Assembly (NCBI GenBank): GCA_028723425.1
Contig: JAQYEZ010000003.1
Span: forward strand, 1-64,000
Reading direction: 5' to 3'
Length of the DNA stretch: 64,000 nucleotides
Source of the DNA: Peptoniphilaceae bacterium
Lineage (GTDB): Bacteria; Bacillota; Clostridia; Tissierellales; Peptoniphilaceae
The translations under genes were made by a program, and so were the position numbers. The notes under the pieces are model-generated. The model was not told the DNA's origin. It ran no database searches and saw only the letters and a program-made list of their open reading frames with translations. Shown here piece after piece: positions 51,924 through 60,416 of this stretch (positions are counted from its first letter, which is position 1; each line of letters opens with the position of its first letter).

Positions 51924-52272
51924 TTTTAATCTCCTTTAACAATTCTGTTGCCATTTGGGCTGTTATTTCACCCTTGTCAAGCATATCCAATATATCTATC
52001 CTTGACTCTTCTATATCCACTTTTCTGCCTAATTTTTTTACAATTTTATCTATTCTATTTCTTACTGTTGGATATGATATGTTAAGTTCTTCTCCAACAT
52101 CTTTGATTGAACCTCTTTTTATTAAAAAAAGTTCTATAAATTCTTTGTCTTCTTGGTCTAGCCTTTGAAACTTATCCATTTCAAATTCGCCTGATATTTC
52201 TGTACCACATGTATTGCATCTGTATGATGTTATAACAAGGTCACCACCACAATTTGGACATTTATTAATCAT
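51916..52272 (-). CDS. DUF2089 zinc-ribbon/helix-turn-helix regulator
   Basis: Small probable DNA-binding protein of 118 residues. Residues 1-25 form a zinc ribbon (CPNCGGDLVITSYRCNTCG). A helix-turn-helix follows (~50-80; SIKDVGEELNISYPTVRNRIDKI), and the C-terminus is a short helical module (RIDILDMLDKGEITAQMATELL). It is the first gene of the two-gene unit with a good promoter. It likely regulates or senses together with the following DUF4097 protein. Confidence 0.85.
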   Translation of the reverse strand: MINKCPNCGGDLVITSYRCNTCGTEISGEFEMDKFQRLDQEDKEFIELFLIKRGSIKDVGEELNISYPTVRNRIDKIVKKLGRKVDIEESRIDILDMLDKGEITAQMATELLKEIKNE

Positions 52273-52291
52273 AAGACCTCCTCTTGATTTA

Positions 52292-52319
52292 AGTATACCA
52301 TGATTTTTAATTTTGTAAA
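52292..52319 (-). promoter_or_regulatory. Promoter of the DUF2089 operon
   Basis: TTTACA (52319-52314), 16 bases, then TATACT (52297-52292) on the minus strand, followed by the AGAGGAGGTC ribosome site. Confidence 0.6.
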
Positions 52320-52431
52320 GTTCTACCTAAAGATTTTTTATATTTTTGCTTGTATTATTTAAATATTTTAATTTTTGCTTTTAATTATTGCTTTCTTCCA
52401 AAAAAAGGACCTAGGCCCAATTTTTAAATTT

Positions 52432-53121
52432 TTATATATAATCCTTAATCCAAAAGGCCTTCAAGGCTCTTACTATCCATATTATGGTATTTACAGCTAA
52501 AAATCCACATATTAAAAATAGAAGCATAGAAATAGCATAGGCCCAGTAGGGATTCACAAATTTATAATAAATTTTGGAAATTGCAAGCATAGAAAATATG
52601 GCAAATACTACCGTCCACTTTATAGCTGTAAGTAGTACTTCCCTAAAATCTATGTAAACTTTGTATTTATTCTTATATCTTTTGTTGAAATTATCTCTTT
52701 TTATCTTGTTTTCTTCTCTATTTGCCCTATCTTCTTTAATTAGTCTGGCATAATAAAAATCCATGTCTTCTTTGGAATAACCATATTTTTTTAATAACTT
52801 TAGTTCTTCTTCTGAGTATTCTATATTTAGGATTTTTTTAGTTATTTCAGCCTTGGACCTATATGAAATTCTTTTATCCCTAAGTTCTCTTAGTTTTTCT
52901 ATATCATTTGCTAAACTTATCTTCTCAAGTGTATTTTTCTCATATTCTTTTTCCTTTTTTAAGTATAAAAGGAAAAATCCTGTAAGCGATAAAATCACAA
53001 GTATTTGACCCAAGATAAGAAGAGCTGTACTCGCCCCAAAATAACTTATGATTAGCATGATAAGACTTGGGAAAAATACTATTACAAAAGTAAAGAGAAA
53101 AAATTTTACTACAGATCTCAA
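52432..53121 (-). CDS. Uncharacterised four-helix membrane protein
   Basis: I do not recognise a family. Two hydrophobic segments at the N-terminus (~5-28 VKFFLFTFVIVFFPSLIMLII; ~33-55) are followed by a highly charged coiled-coil-like cytosolic region (~58-150) and two more segments (~167-190, ~195-220). The start is TTG, preceded by a strong AAGGAGGG at 6 bases, and no ATG is available nearby. It lies one base after the glycosyltransferase gene, so they share an operon and perhaps an envelope role. Confidence 0.6.
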   Translation of the reverse strand: MRSVVKFFLFTFVIVFFPSLIMLIISYFGASTALLILGQILVILSLTGFFLLYLKKEKEYEKNTLEKISLANDIEKLRELRDKRISYRSKAEITKKILNIEYSEEELKLLKKYGYSKEDMDFYYARLIKEDRANREENKIKRDNFNKRYKNKYKVYIDFREVLLTAIKWTVVFAIFSMLAISKIYYKFVNPYWAYAISMLLFLICGFLAVNTIIWIVRALKAFWIKDYI

Positions 53122-53122
53122 T

Positions 53123-54259
53123 TTACCCTCCTTGTTTTTTTAATACTTTTAAGTATTCTTTTTCACACTTTTTGCCAAAGGATTCTATAGAAAAATTCTC
53201 CAAAGCATATCTTCTGGCGTTTTCTTCCATCAAAGCTTTATTATCTTGATCTTTGAAAATTATTGTTAAAAATTCTATAAAATCATCCAAATCCCTATAT
53301 TGATATCCATTAAAATTATTTATTATAACTCCCTCAAGGCAAGAATCTTTCCTACAAAGAGCAAGCCTACCATTGGAAAGAGCCTCATAATAAGTAAGGC
53401 CTTGGGTTTCGCTTTTACTAGCAGAAACGAAAACATCCGCCAATTGGTAGTAATCTTTTACAATAGCTGGATCTACCTGACCTATAAAATCTATTTTTTT
53501 ATCTATTTTTTTTGCATACTTTTTAAGTTTATCTAGATAGGGTCCTCCACCAACTATCAAAAACCTGGAATCTTTTAGGGATATTTTTTGATAAAAATCC
53601 ATGAGCTCTTCTATATTTTTCTCTTCGGCTAATCTTCCCAAATAAAGAAGTATCTTTTCGCAATCTTTGTAACCATATTTTTCTCTCAAAGTTTTTTTAT
53701 CAGAAAGTTTACTTATTTCTATTCCAGTTGGAATTACACTTATCTTAGCCTCATCAATATCATAAGATAAGAGGATATTTTTTGTCTTTATTGAAGGCAC
53801 TATCATTTTATCAACCTTCTTAGCTACAGCCCTTGATAGGGTAGCTATAAGTTTTTTTCCTACTTTTTTTGAAGGAGAAAAGTAGTGAGTATAGTCTTCA
53901 TAGACAGTGTGGTAGGTATGGACTATAGGAGCCTTGGTTTTTTTGGAAATTTTTTTGGCCATAATAAATGTTGAAAACTCACACTGACTATGGATTATAT
54001 CAGGTTTCCAGTCAATAAGCTCTAGGATCTCTTTGCTTCTAAGTATCCCACTCATTCTAGCATCTGGATAAACCTTTCCTGCCCCTAAGCTTCTTATATA
54101 ATAAACTCCGTCTTCTTTATAGGATTTGATAGAATGTGAAAGTGTAAGCACTCTTACGTCATGACCTTGGTCTATTAAGTACTGTTTTAAATTTAAAATT
54201 GAACGGACCACTCCATTTACAATTGGATAATACCAGTCGCTCGTGATTAGTATTTTCAT
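53123..54259 (-). CDS. GT4-family glycosyltransferase (glycolipid synthase-like)
   Basis: GT-B fold enzyme of 378 residues. The N-terminal acceptor motif is TSDWYYPIVNGVVRSILNL; the donor domain has LLYLGRLAEEKNIEEL (about 207) and SKSETQGLTYYEALSNG with the EX7E glutamates (about 281-297). It resembles 1,2-diacylglycerol glucosyltransferases that make membrane glycolipids or lipoteichoic acid anchors. Donor and acceptor sugars are not readable. It leads a two-gene operon with the membrane protein. Confidence 0.85.
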   Translation of the reverse strand: MKILITSDWYYPIVNGVVRSILNLKQYLIDQGHDVRVLTLSHSIKSYKEDGVYYIRSLGAGKVYPDARMSGILRSKEILELIDWKPDIIHSQCEFSTFIMAKKISKKTKAPIVHTYHTVYEDYTHYFSPSKKVGKKLIATLSRAVAKKVDKMIVPSIKTKNILLSYDIDEAKISVIPTGIEISKLSDKKTLREKYGYKDCEKILLYLGRLAEEKNIEELMDFYQKISLKDSRFLIVGGGPYLDKLKKYAKKIDKKIDFIGQVDPAIVKDYYQLADVFVSASKSETQGLTYYEALSNGRLALCRKDSCLEGVIINNFNGYQYRDLDDFIEFLTIIFKDQDNKALMEENARRYALENFSIESFGKKCEKEYLKVLKKQGG

Positions 54260-54360
54260 AAATATCTCCTTGGTGATATTCTAAATTAGTTTTATTAAAG
54301 CTATTTCCATATTACAATATTTTTATATTTAATACAAATTGATAAATTTATGATATAATC

Positions 54361-54408
54361 ATTTGGTATAGAAATGAGGTATATATTTGGTATAGAAATG
54401 AGGTATAT
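54361..54408 (+). repeat. Perfect 24-bp tandem duplication in a gene leader
   Basis: Positions 54361-54384 and 54385-54408 are identical over 24 bases (each starts ATTTGGTATAGAAATGAGGT). Each copy contains a ribosome-site-like ATGAGGT. The second ends exactly at the ATG of the following gene. It lies between a TATAAT box (54354-54359) and the start codon, so the transcript carries two ribosome sites. Confidence 0.95.
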
Positions 54409-54753
54409 ATGGAATCTTTAATAGTTGGCGATTTAATGCTTTTATTTTTTTCGATATACGTAGGTATATTTTTTAGGTTTTTCCACAGCTCTTATCCAGA
54501 TATGTCTGTAGGATTTCACCTTTGGGAAGTGTGTTATAGCAAAGAAACCTGGGAGTACGGTAATAGGCTTGCATCAAAGATTGCAATCATCCTAGGAATT
54601 TTATTTTTTGCCATAATTTATCCCCTACTTTTGTATATAAGGTTTAAAAGATCTTATTTAATTGTAGTATTAATCTGTATATTCATACTTTATTTTATAA
54701 GCTTGTTTATTCTAGTAAAGATAATAATGAGAAAAAAATTTAATTTGAAATGA
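54409..54753 (+). CDS. Small SdpI-like membrane protein
   Basis: 114 residues with three hydrophobic segments (~7-23, ~57-80, ~85-108). The loop SVGFHLWEVCYSKETWEYGNRLASK resembles the SdpI/YhfL family signature (GYRT...S...W..A.), in which SdpI protects Bacillus from the SdpC toxin. Similarity is in one short block only, and no toxin gene is next to it. It is a single-gene unit with its own promoter and terminator. Confidence 0.55.
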   Translation: MESLIVGDLMLLFFSIYVGIFFRFFHSSYPDMSVGFHLWEVCYSKETWEYGNRLASKIAIILGILFFAIIYPLLLYIRFKRSYLIVVLICIFILYFISLFILVKIIMRKKFNLK

Positions 54754-54763
54754 TAAGTTAAGA

Positions 54764-54804
54764 GGGACCCTTACAAATAAAAGTTTATTATTTGTAAGAG
54801 TCCC
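54764..54804. terminator. Bidirectional terminator after the SdpI-like gene
   Basis: GGGAC-C-CTTACAAATAA (54764-54780) pairs with TTATTTGTAAG-A-GTCCC (54788-54804) around a 7-base loop, followed by CATTTTTTATT on the plus strand. It also ends the minus-strand sugar operon. Confidence 0.9.
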
Positions 54805-54813
54805 CATTTTTTA

Positions 54814-55914
54814 TTAGAATAATATGTTTTCTGTTGTTTCTTTATCAAAGAAGTGCATCTTGTCTGGATCTATATAAAAGTTTAATTTATCGCCCCTAGC
54901 TGCAAAATTACCATTGGTAACCCTGGATAGAAGTTCTTTTTTGTCAAAATCAAAATATATATATTGTTCAGATCCCAAGGTTTCTGTAAAACTTACAACC
55001 CCTTCGATTTTTATTGGTGTTTGTCTTGTTTGATCGTAGATATGCTCAGGTCTTATACCCAAAACTATATCCTTATTTAAATATCCCTTCTCTTCTAGCA
55101 CTTTTGCTTGTTTTTCTACAATTGGGATTTTGTCAGCCTCAATAAGACCAAAGTAATTATCATTTTCCTTTATAAATTTTACATCTATGAAGTTAATTTG
55201 AGGAGATCCTATAAAGCCAGCAACAAAAATATTCTTTGGGTGGAAATATACATTTTGTGGTGTATCTATTTGTTGAATTTCTCCTCCATCCATTATTACT
55301 ATTTTATCAGCCATTGTCATAGCTTCTATTTGATCGTGAGTTACATAGATAAAAGTGGTCTCTAGTCTTTCATGAAGCTTGGTAATTTCTGATCTTGTTT
55401 GAACTCTTAGTTTAGCATCAAGGTTACTTAAAGGTTCATCCATTAGAAATACCTTTGGTTTTCTAACTATACAACGACCAAGAGCAACCCTTTGTCTTTG
55501 GCCACCAGAAAGAGCCTTAGGTTTTCTTTCTAGTAAATCTTTAATTCCAAGTATTTCTGCCGCTTCTTCTACTTTTCTATCAATTTCATCTTTTGGAGTT
55601 TTTGCAATTTTTAAAGCGTAGGACATGTTTTCCCTAACAGTCATTTGTGGATAAAGAGCATAGTTTTGGAATACCATAGCTATATCTCTATCCTTAGGTT
55701 CTACATTGTTTACCAATTTATCCCCTATATAAAGTTCACCCTTAGAAATTTCTTCAAGTCCTGCAACCATCCTCAAGGTTGTGGATTTACCACAACCAGA
55801 AGGTCCTACAAATACAACAAACTCTTTGTCTTCTATCTCAAGGTTAAAGTCTTTGACAGCAGTAACCTTGCCATCATAAATTTTATATATATGTCTAAAG
55901 CTTAAATTTGCCAT
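54814..55914 (-). CDS. Sugar ABC transporter ATP-binding protein (UgpC/MsmK type)
   Basis: Multi-sugar ATPase of 366 residues. Walker A is FVGPSGCGKSTTLRM (about 33-47), signature LSGGQRQRVALGRCIV, Walker B VFLMDEPLSNLDAKLR, H-loop YVTHDQIEAMTM. A C-terminal TOBE/MalK regulatory region follows (~240-366; GIRPEHIYDQ). It is last in the GH112 operon and would energise the two permeases encoded there. As an MsmK-type subunit it may be shared with other sugar importers. Confidence 0.93.
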   Translation of the reverse strand: MANLSFRHIYKIYDGKVTAVKDFNLEIEDKEFVVFVGPSGCGKSTTLRMVAGLEEISKGELYIGDKLVNNVEPKDRDIAMVFQNYALYPQMTVRENMSYALKIAKTPKDEIDRKVEEAAEILGIKDLLERKPKALSGGQRQRVALGRCIVRKPKVFLMDEPLSNLDAKLRVQTRSEITKLHERLETTFIYVTHDQIEAMTMADKIVIMDGGEIQQIDTPQNVYFHPKNIFVAGFIGSPQINFIDVKFIKENDNYFGLIEADKIPIVEKQAKVLEEKGYLNKDIVLGIRPEHIYDQTRQTPIKIEGVVSFTETLGSEQYIYFDFDKKELLSRVTNGNFAARGDKLNFYIDPDKMHFFDKETTENILF

Positions 55915-55929
55915 TATTTACCTATCTTC

Positions 55930-56109
55930 CTATGAAAATCTTCTATTATAAATGTATAAAACAACTAACAATATAGCTAAAGATACAAATTGTATGGCCA
56001 AATATTTATAGCCTGTTTTATAATGACCTACAAATTGTAAAATCACGCCAATAATAAAGAGTATAAACAAAATTAAATTGGATAATTTTCTTTTTTTGTA
56101 ATAATCCAT
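55930..56109 (-). CDS. Small two-helix membrane protein of the GH112 operon
   Basis: About 59 residues starting at the ATG at 56109 (preceded by GAGGAG; the track's earlier TTG is less likely). Two hydrophobic segments (LSNLILFILFIIGVILQFVG and YLAIQFVSLAILLVVLYIY) with a short loop and basic ends. Function is not known. Small proteins like it are found with GH112 phosphorylase genes and may help assemble the importer; that is inferred from context. Confidence 0.7.
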   Translation of the reverse strand: MDYYKKRKLSNLILFILFIIGVILQFVGHYKTGYKYLAIQFVSLAILLVVLYIYNRRFS

Positions 56110-56111
56110 AT

Positions 56112-58286
56112 CTACTCCTCTAACCAAATCAATTCAGATCCTTCTATAGTAATCTCTTTTGCATTTCCTTCTCCGTCATAAATCATGCTGGTAACTTCTT
56201 CAGCAGAGTTATTTACTAGGCAATATTTACCAAGATCTGGATAAGCTGCGACTTCAAGCCTGATATCATCTGCATAGTATTTTTTCAAATCATCTTCTTT
56301 ATGACTTACATAGGCAATGGCTCTTTTTAATATTCTTGTATTTTGGAAAGAATATGGCATTCCTGTCATATAGAAAGACCTACCCTTACCAAAATCATTT
56401 GCAGCCATGTGTACTTCATTATCAGAGTACTCAATTATTTGAGTATCTTTGGAAATAGCATAGACATTTGATTTACTTTCACCAAAATCCAAGGCTTCTA
56501 TCAAATCTTCTATAATAAAATGCTTACCAACTTGGGTAGTAAAGTACTTATCGTTTGATTGGGAGTATCCCTTTTCTATATCAAGACCCAAGATGTCAGC
56601 AAGTTGGAAATATCTTCCATTAGCTTGATAAGCTGAAGGCTCTCCTATGCCTATAAAGCCACCACCTTCATAGACAAATTTTCTTATATTTTCTACAACT
56701 TTAGGATCTAGGAAATTATCTGCCCCTGAAAATGCCGTATAAGCATCTCCAGCATTGATAATTACATCTATATCAGGATCTATTCCATTTTTGATATCAT
56801 CAAAATTTATAAACTCAACGTCAACATCCATTCCAGCTAGGGCTTCCATCATGCCCATGTATGAATAAGAAAGCTTGTACCATTTGCCGTGAGCTACTAT
56901 AAATGGTGCCCAAGTTCTAAGCTTGCCCCAACAATTTAAGATAGCAACTTTGGCAGCGGTGTAAGGCTTCTTTGATTTTGACATAGTATCATAAATTTGC
57001 CTATATTCATCCGCAAGTTTTGTCATATAGTTTACAAAATCTGGGAAAGCATAAGCTAGGGATAAGTATCCACCATAACCTATCCTATCAAGTGGATTTC
57101 TCAAAAGAGCTCTTCTTGCCTTTACCCAATTATCTTTTGCTTCTATAGTTGGATCATTTCCTTCATGGAAGGTATCTGGGAAGAAATATGGGAGCAATCT
57201 ACCTTCTGTAAAGCCTACATCAATATCTGAAATAAGTCTTAAAGTAACTCCATCTCCAACGCTTCCTACCACTCCATCAAGACCAATATCCTTGAAATAT
57301 TTTCCATAAGGCTCAGTTCCAATCCAATGATCCCCAAGAAACATTATGGCTTTTTTGCCGGCTTTGTGAACAATATCAACCAATTTTTTAGCTTCTTGAG
57401 AAACAAATCTAGATTGAAAATCTATATAGTCCATAAATACTTTTGAAGGCACCTTAAATGTTGAATTGTAATAACCTTGGTCTACTATATCTTCTGGTCT
57501 TAATTTGTAACCATATTCTTTTTCAAAAGCAATCATTGCTTCAGGTGATATGGTATTTGTATATCCAAACCAATCAACGTGTTTTTCAAGTCCTTCTTTG
57601 TTAAAGACCAAAGAGAATTGATAAAAGAAAGTTGTAAATCTAACAACATCTGTCTTAGGATTTTCTTTTAACCACTTGCTTAGAGAATCTTCTACTTGTT
57701 TTAGAGATTTTGGATACCTAATATCTACCGGTATATCTTTCTCAACATCTTCCCAGCCATTGGTAATATAATTATACATTTGAACTGGATCCCAGATTCC
57801 ATAAGCCAAGAAAGTAACTGTATATACATGGAAAGGTATAGACTTAATTACAACTTGATCTTTTTCTTTATCTACTTGCCAATCTTTGGGATCTACAACT
57901 TCTCCTGTAGTCCTATCGTAGACTTCCCACCACTTTTTTGGGTCATAATCATAATCAGCTTTAATTTGTTCCTTGTAGTAGTCTTCTAAAAAATCTATTG
58001 GGGTGCTCTCGCTAGTTGCTGTTACAAAATTGCTCATAAGATAATATCTAGAACATTCAACCATATTTACTTGTGCAAAATCATTCATAGATCTTGCTGT
58101 AAAATATGTGGTATAGATATCTACATCATTCAAATCTTTTAAATTTTCTGGAAGTTTTGTACCATCACTATCTCTAAGAGCATCTGCTCCAGTTCTTTCT
58201 ATCATTTCAATTGTTTGTTCATAGAAATCTTCTTGACTTGGTAGGGTAAGTCTACCCTTTGTATTGCTATATCTTTTTTCCATCAT
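56112..58286 (-). CDS. gnpA: GH112 1,3-beta-galactosyl-N-acetylhexosamine phosphorylase
   Basis: Cytosolic phosphorylase splitting galacto-N-biose or lacto-N-biose into galactose 1-phosphate and N-acetylhexosamine, thus saving ATP. The N-terminal KGRLTLPSQEDFYEQTIEMIERTGADALRDSDGTKLP is typical of the family, with WFGYTNTISPEAMIAFE and FLGDHWIGTEPYGKYF in the barrel. At 724 residues it is normal. The ATG overlaps the permease stop (ATGA). Preference for mucin or milk-type disaccharide cannot be told from sequence. No nahK, galT or galE is adjacent. Confidence 0.92.
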   Translation of the reverse strand: MMEKRYSNTKGRLTLPSQEDFYEQTIEMIERTGADALRDSDGTKLPENLKDLNDVDIYTTYFTARSMNDFAQVNMVECSRYYLMSNFVTATSESTPIDFLEDYYKEQIKADYDYDPKKWWEVYDRTTGEVVDPKDWQVDKEKDQVVIKSIPFHVYTVTFLAYGIWDPVQMYNYITNGWEDVEKDIPVDIRYPKSLKQVEDSLSKWLKENPKTDVVRFTTFFYQFSLVFNKEGLEKHVDWFGYTNTISPEAMIAFEKEYGYKLRPEDIVDQGYYNSTFKVPSKVFMDYIDFQSRFVSQEAKKLVDIVHKAGKKAIMFLGDHWIGTEPYGKYFKDIGLDGVVGSVGDGVTLRLISDIDVGFTEGRLLPYFFPDTFHEGNDPTIEAKDNWVKARRALLRNPLDRIGYGGYLSLAYAFPDFVNYMTKLADEYRQIYDTMSKSKKPYTAAKVAILNCWGKLRTWAPFIVAHGKWYKLSYSYMGMMEALAGMDVDVEFINFDDIKNGIDPDIDVIINAGDAYTAFSGADNFLDPKVVENIRKFVYEGGGFIGIGEPSAYQANGRYFQLADILGLDIEKGYSQSNDKYFTTQVGKHFIIEDLIEALDFGESKSNVYAISKDTQIIEYSDNEVHMAANDFGKGRSFYMTGMPYSFQNTRILKRAIAYVSHKEDDLKKYYADDIRLEVAAYPDLGKYCLVNNSAEEVTSMIYDGEGNAKEITIEGSELIWLEE

Positions 58287-59167
58287 CCTTTGTCTCCTCC
58301 AACCATCATTCCTTCAGTTAATTGCTTTTGTACCAATATATAAATCAATAAAGTAGGTATCATTACTATTACAAGACCAGCATATAACCTACCGTAGTTT
58401 GCAGCTCCTCTGGCTGCTTGTTGAAGGTTAATAAGGCCAACTGGCAAAGTCTTTTTTAGTGGATCTGTCATTATGGTTAAAGCCAAGATATACTCATTCC
58501 AGAATGACAAGAAATTAAATAATATTACAGTAATTACAGCAGGTTTTGCCATAGGCACTATAACATCTATCATAGTTCTAAAATAACCTGCTCCATCTAT
58601 ATAGGCAGCCTCTTCATATGATTTTGAAATTGATGAGAAGAAGTTTGACAAAAGATACACTGTAAATGGAAGGGATGTTGAGGCATAAATCAATGCCAAA
58701 ATAAATCTGTTATTCATCAAAAATCCATTACCAAAAATAGATGCCAAAAATCCATCACTTAGGGCTATATTCCAATCTCTAAGTATCAAAAATATAGGAA
58801 TAACTATATATGATAAGTTGATAAACAAACCTGCCTTTAAAATAGTTGACAAAACTTTTCTAGCTTTAAATTCCATTCTAGCCAAAACATATGAACAAGG
58901 CAAAGCTATTACCAAGAGTAATACTAAAGCCATGGCAGTAACCAAAACTGAATTTAAGAAATAATCTCCCATTTTAGCTGCATTCCACGCATCAACGAAA
59001 TTAGCAAAGTTGAAAGATTTTGGAAGAGCCCATGGATTCCCATAAAACTCTGGATTGGTTTTTATACTAGCCATAAATACCCATCCTACTGGTACTATTA
59101 TAGAAAAAGCTAGAAGAATTAAGCAAATAGATATAAATATTTTAAATAATTTTGATTGTTCCTTCAT
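58283..59167 (-). CDS. Sugar ABC transporter permease (MalG type)
   Basis: Membrane subunit of 294 residues with six hydrophobic segments (IFISICLILLAFSIIVPVGWVF, VLVTAMALVLLLVIALPCSYVL and others). The ATPase-docking EAA loop is SYEEAAYIDGAGYFRTMIDVIVPMAKPAVIT. It overlaps gnpA by four bases and lies 9 bases after the MalF-type partner. It imports the beta-galactosyl disaccharide used by GnpA, by context. Confidence 0.92.
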   Translation of the reverse strand: MKEQSKLFKIFISICLILLAFSIIVPVGWVFMASIKTNPEFYGNPWALPKSFNFANFVDAWNAAKMGDYFLNSVLVTAMALVLLLVIALPCSYVLARMEFKARKVLSTILKAGLFINLSYIVIPIFLILRDWNIALSDGFLASIFGNGFLMNNRFILALIYASTSLPFTVYLLSNFFSSISKSYEEAAYIDGAGYFRTMIDVIVPMAKPAVITVILFNFLSFWNEYILALTIMTDPLKKTLPVGLINLQQAARGAANYGRLYAGLVIVMIPTLLIYILVQKQLTEGMMVGGDKG

Positions 59168-59176
59168 TCTTCTCTC

Positions 59177-60070
59177 CTAGTATTGTGTTATCTCTCTGTT
59201 AGTTATTTTATGAACAATTGCAGATAAGATAAATGAAAATAAAAATACAATAACACCAATGGCTAGTCCATAACCAAAGGCTGAGTTTGTATAAGCTTGT
59301 TCATATTGATAGTTCAATAAGGTCAAGCTTGCACCATCTGGTCCCCCACCTGTCAAAGCCTTGATAATTTGGAAGGCTATATTTATATTAGAAATAATAT
59401 AAAAGGTTAGGGTTGTTCTTACGGTTTGCCATGATAAAGGCAAGGTAATATCAAAAAATTGTTTTACCCTACTTGCACCATCAAGTTTTGCAGCCTCATA
59501 AAGTTGTTCTGGTATTTGGGACATCGTTGACATATACATTACCATATAATAACCAATAGCCTGCCAAATCATTGCAAAAGCTATAGAATAGATAACATAT
59601 TTTCTATCACCAAGAAACGGAAAGTTTGTATAGGTATCAGGATTAAACAATCTGAAGAAACCATTTAACAAGCCTTGATCCATACCATAAATAGCCGCAA
59701 AAATAGAAGCGATTACAGCAATTGACAAAATATTTGGTATATAGAATATTATCCTAAAGAAATTTTGACCCTTGAATTTTTCCCTAGTCAAAATCGAAGC
59801 AAAAATAATAGCCATAAACATAGTTACTATGGTAACTACAACTATCAAAAATACTGTATTTTGAAAGGCTCTTACAAACTTATCATCTGCAAAAAGCAAC
59901 TTGTAGTTTCCCAATCCTACAAATGTCTTGTTACCTGATAGACCTCCAGTTTTATACAAGCTTTCTTTAAAAACGTTTATCGTTGGATAAATTATAAAGA
60001 TTGCATATAATAGGAAGGCTGGCAACAAACCTAGAATAATAAATCTCTTTTTTTCCCCACTGTTCTTCAT
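59177..60070 (-). CDS. Sugar ABC transporter permease (MalF type)
   Basis: First gene of the operon, 297 residues with six hydrophobic segments (FIILGLLPAFLLYAIFIIYP onward). The EAA loop is QLYEAAKLDGASRVKQFFDITLPLSW. Unlike most such operons, no solute-binding lipoprotein gene lies next to it. The binding protein must be encoded elsewhere. Confidence 0.92.
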   Translation of the reverse strand: MKNSGEKKRFIILGLLPAFLLYAIFIIYPTINVFKESLYKTGGLSGNKTFVGLGNYKLLFADDKFVRAFQNTVFLIVVVTIVTMFMAIIFASILTREKFKGQNFFRIIFYIPNILSIAVIASIFAAIYGMDQGLLNGFFRLFNPDTYTNFPFLGDRKYVIYSIAFAMIWQAIGYYMVMYMSTMSQIPEQLYEAAKLDGASRVKQFFDITLPLSWQTVRTTLTFYIISNINIAFQIIKALTGGGPDGASLTLLNYQYEQAYTNSAFGYGLAIGVIVFLFSFILSAIVHKITNREITQY

Positions 60071-60111
60071 ACTTTCTCCTTACTTTTACATAGATTATCA
60101 TCTTTGTACCA

Positions 60112-60138
60112 ATTATACCACAGGAAACGTTTATGTTA
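60112..60138 (-). promoter_or_regulatory. GH112 operon promoter with LacI-type operator
   Basis: On the minus strand TTTAAC, 17 bases, then TATAAT (60117-60112). The spacer holds AAACGTTT (60125-60132), a palindromic core typical of LacI/CcpA-family operators (full context TAAACGTTTCC). Repression by a sugar-responsive LacI protein or CcpA is likely; no such gene is in the window. Confidence 0.6.
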
Positions 60139-60173
60139 AAGTCATTATTTTAGTAATTATTGATTTTTCGATG

Positions 60174-60292
60174 GCACAATTGTTACTATTGGTATCTATA
60201 TGGTAATGATGTTTTAATACTATTTTTTTAAGCATACAAATTAAGTACCAAATTAGATACCATTATTTATAAAATAGTTACCTTATTTTTTT
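60174..60292. promoter_or_regulatory. Cluster of GGTA/TACC half-sites, gene-free region
   Basis: The gene-free stretch 60071-60416 contains, beyond the promoter, several related half-sites: TTGGTATCTA (60189-60198), TGGTAATGA, AAGTACCAA, TAGATACCA (60254-60262) and AGTTACC. TGGTATCTA and TAGATACCA form a perfect 9-bp inverted repeat 55 bases apart. TGGTATA-like half-sites are known for HutC/NagR-type GntR regulators of amino-sugar use. Regulator identity is inferred only. Confidence 0.4.
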
Positions 60293-60363
60293 CTGGACCA
60301 AAGACAAATTGAAAGTACTTTTTGCTATTAGAACTATTAGCAAAGATAAACTTATCTACTAAA

Positions 60364-60391
60364 AAAAGCAGGCTTTATTTCTCCCGCTTTT
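60364..60391 (-). terminator. Terminator of the PTS IIB gene
   Basis: AAAAGCAGG and CCCGCTTTT form a hairpin with one mismatch; on the minus strand it ends CCTGCTTTTTTTAG. It lies 26 bases after the IIB stop. Confidence 0.75.
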
Positions 60392-60416
60392 ATTATGATA
60401 TTTAAATTTTTTTCTT

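Noticed and set aside
52407-52418. GGACCTAGGCCC palindrome as terminator after the membrane protein gene
   Set aside because: Only about four base pairs with a 4-base loop can form; a T-tract follows, but the stem is too weak to call.
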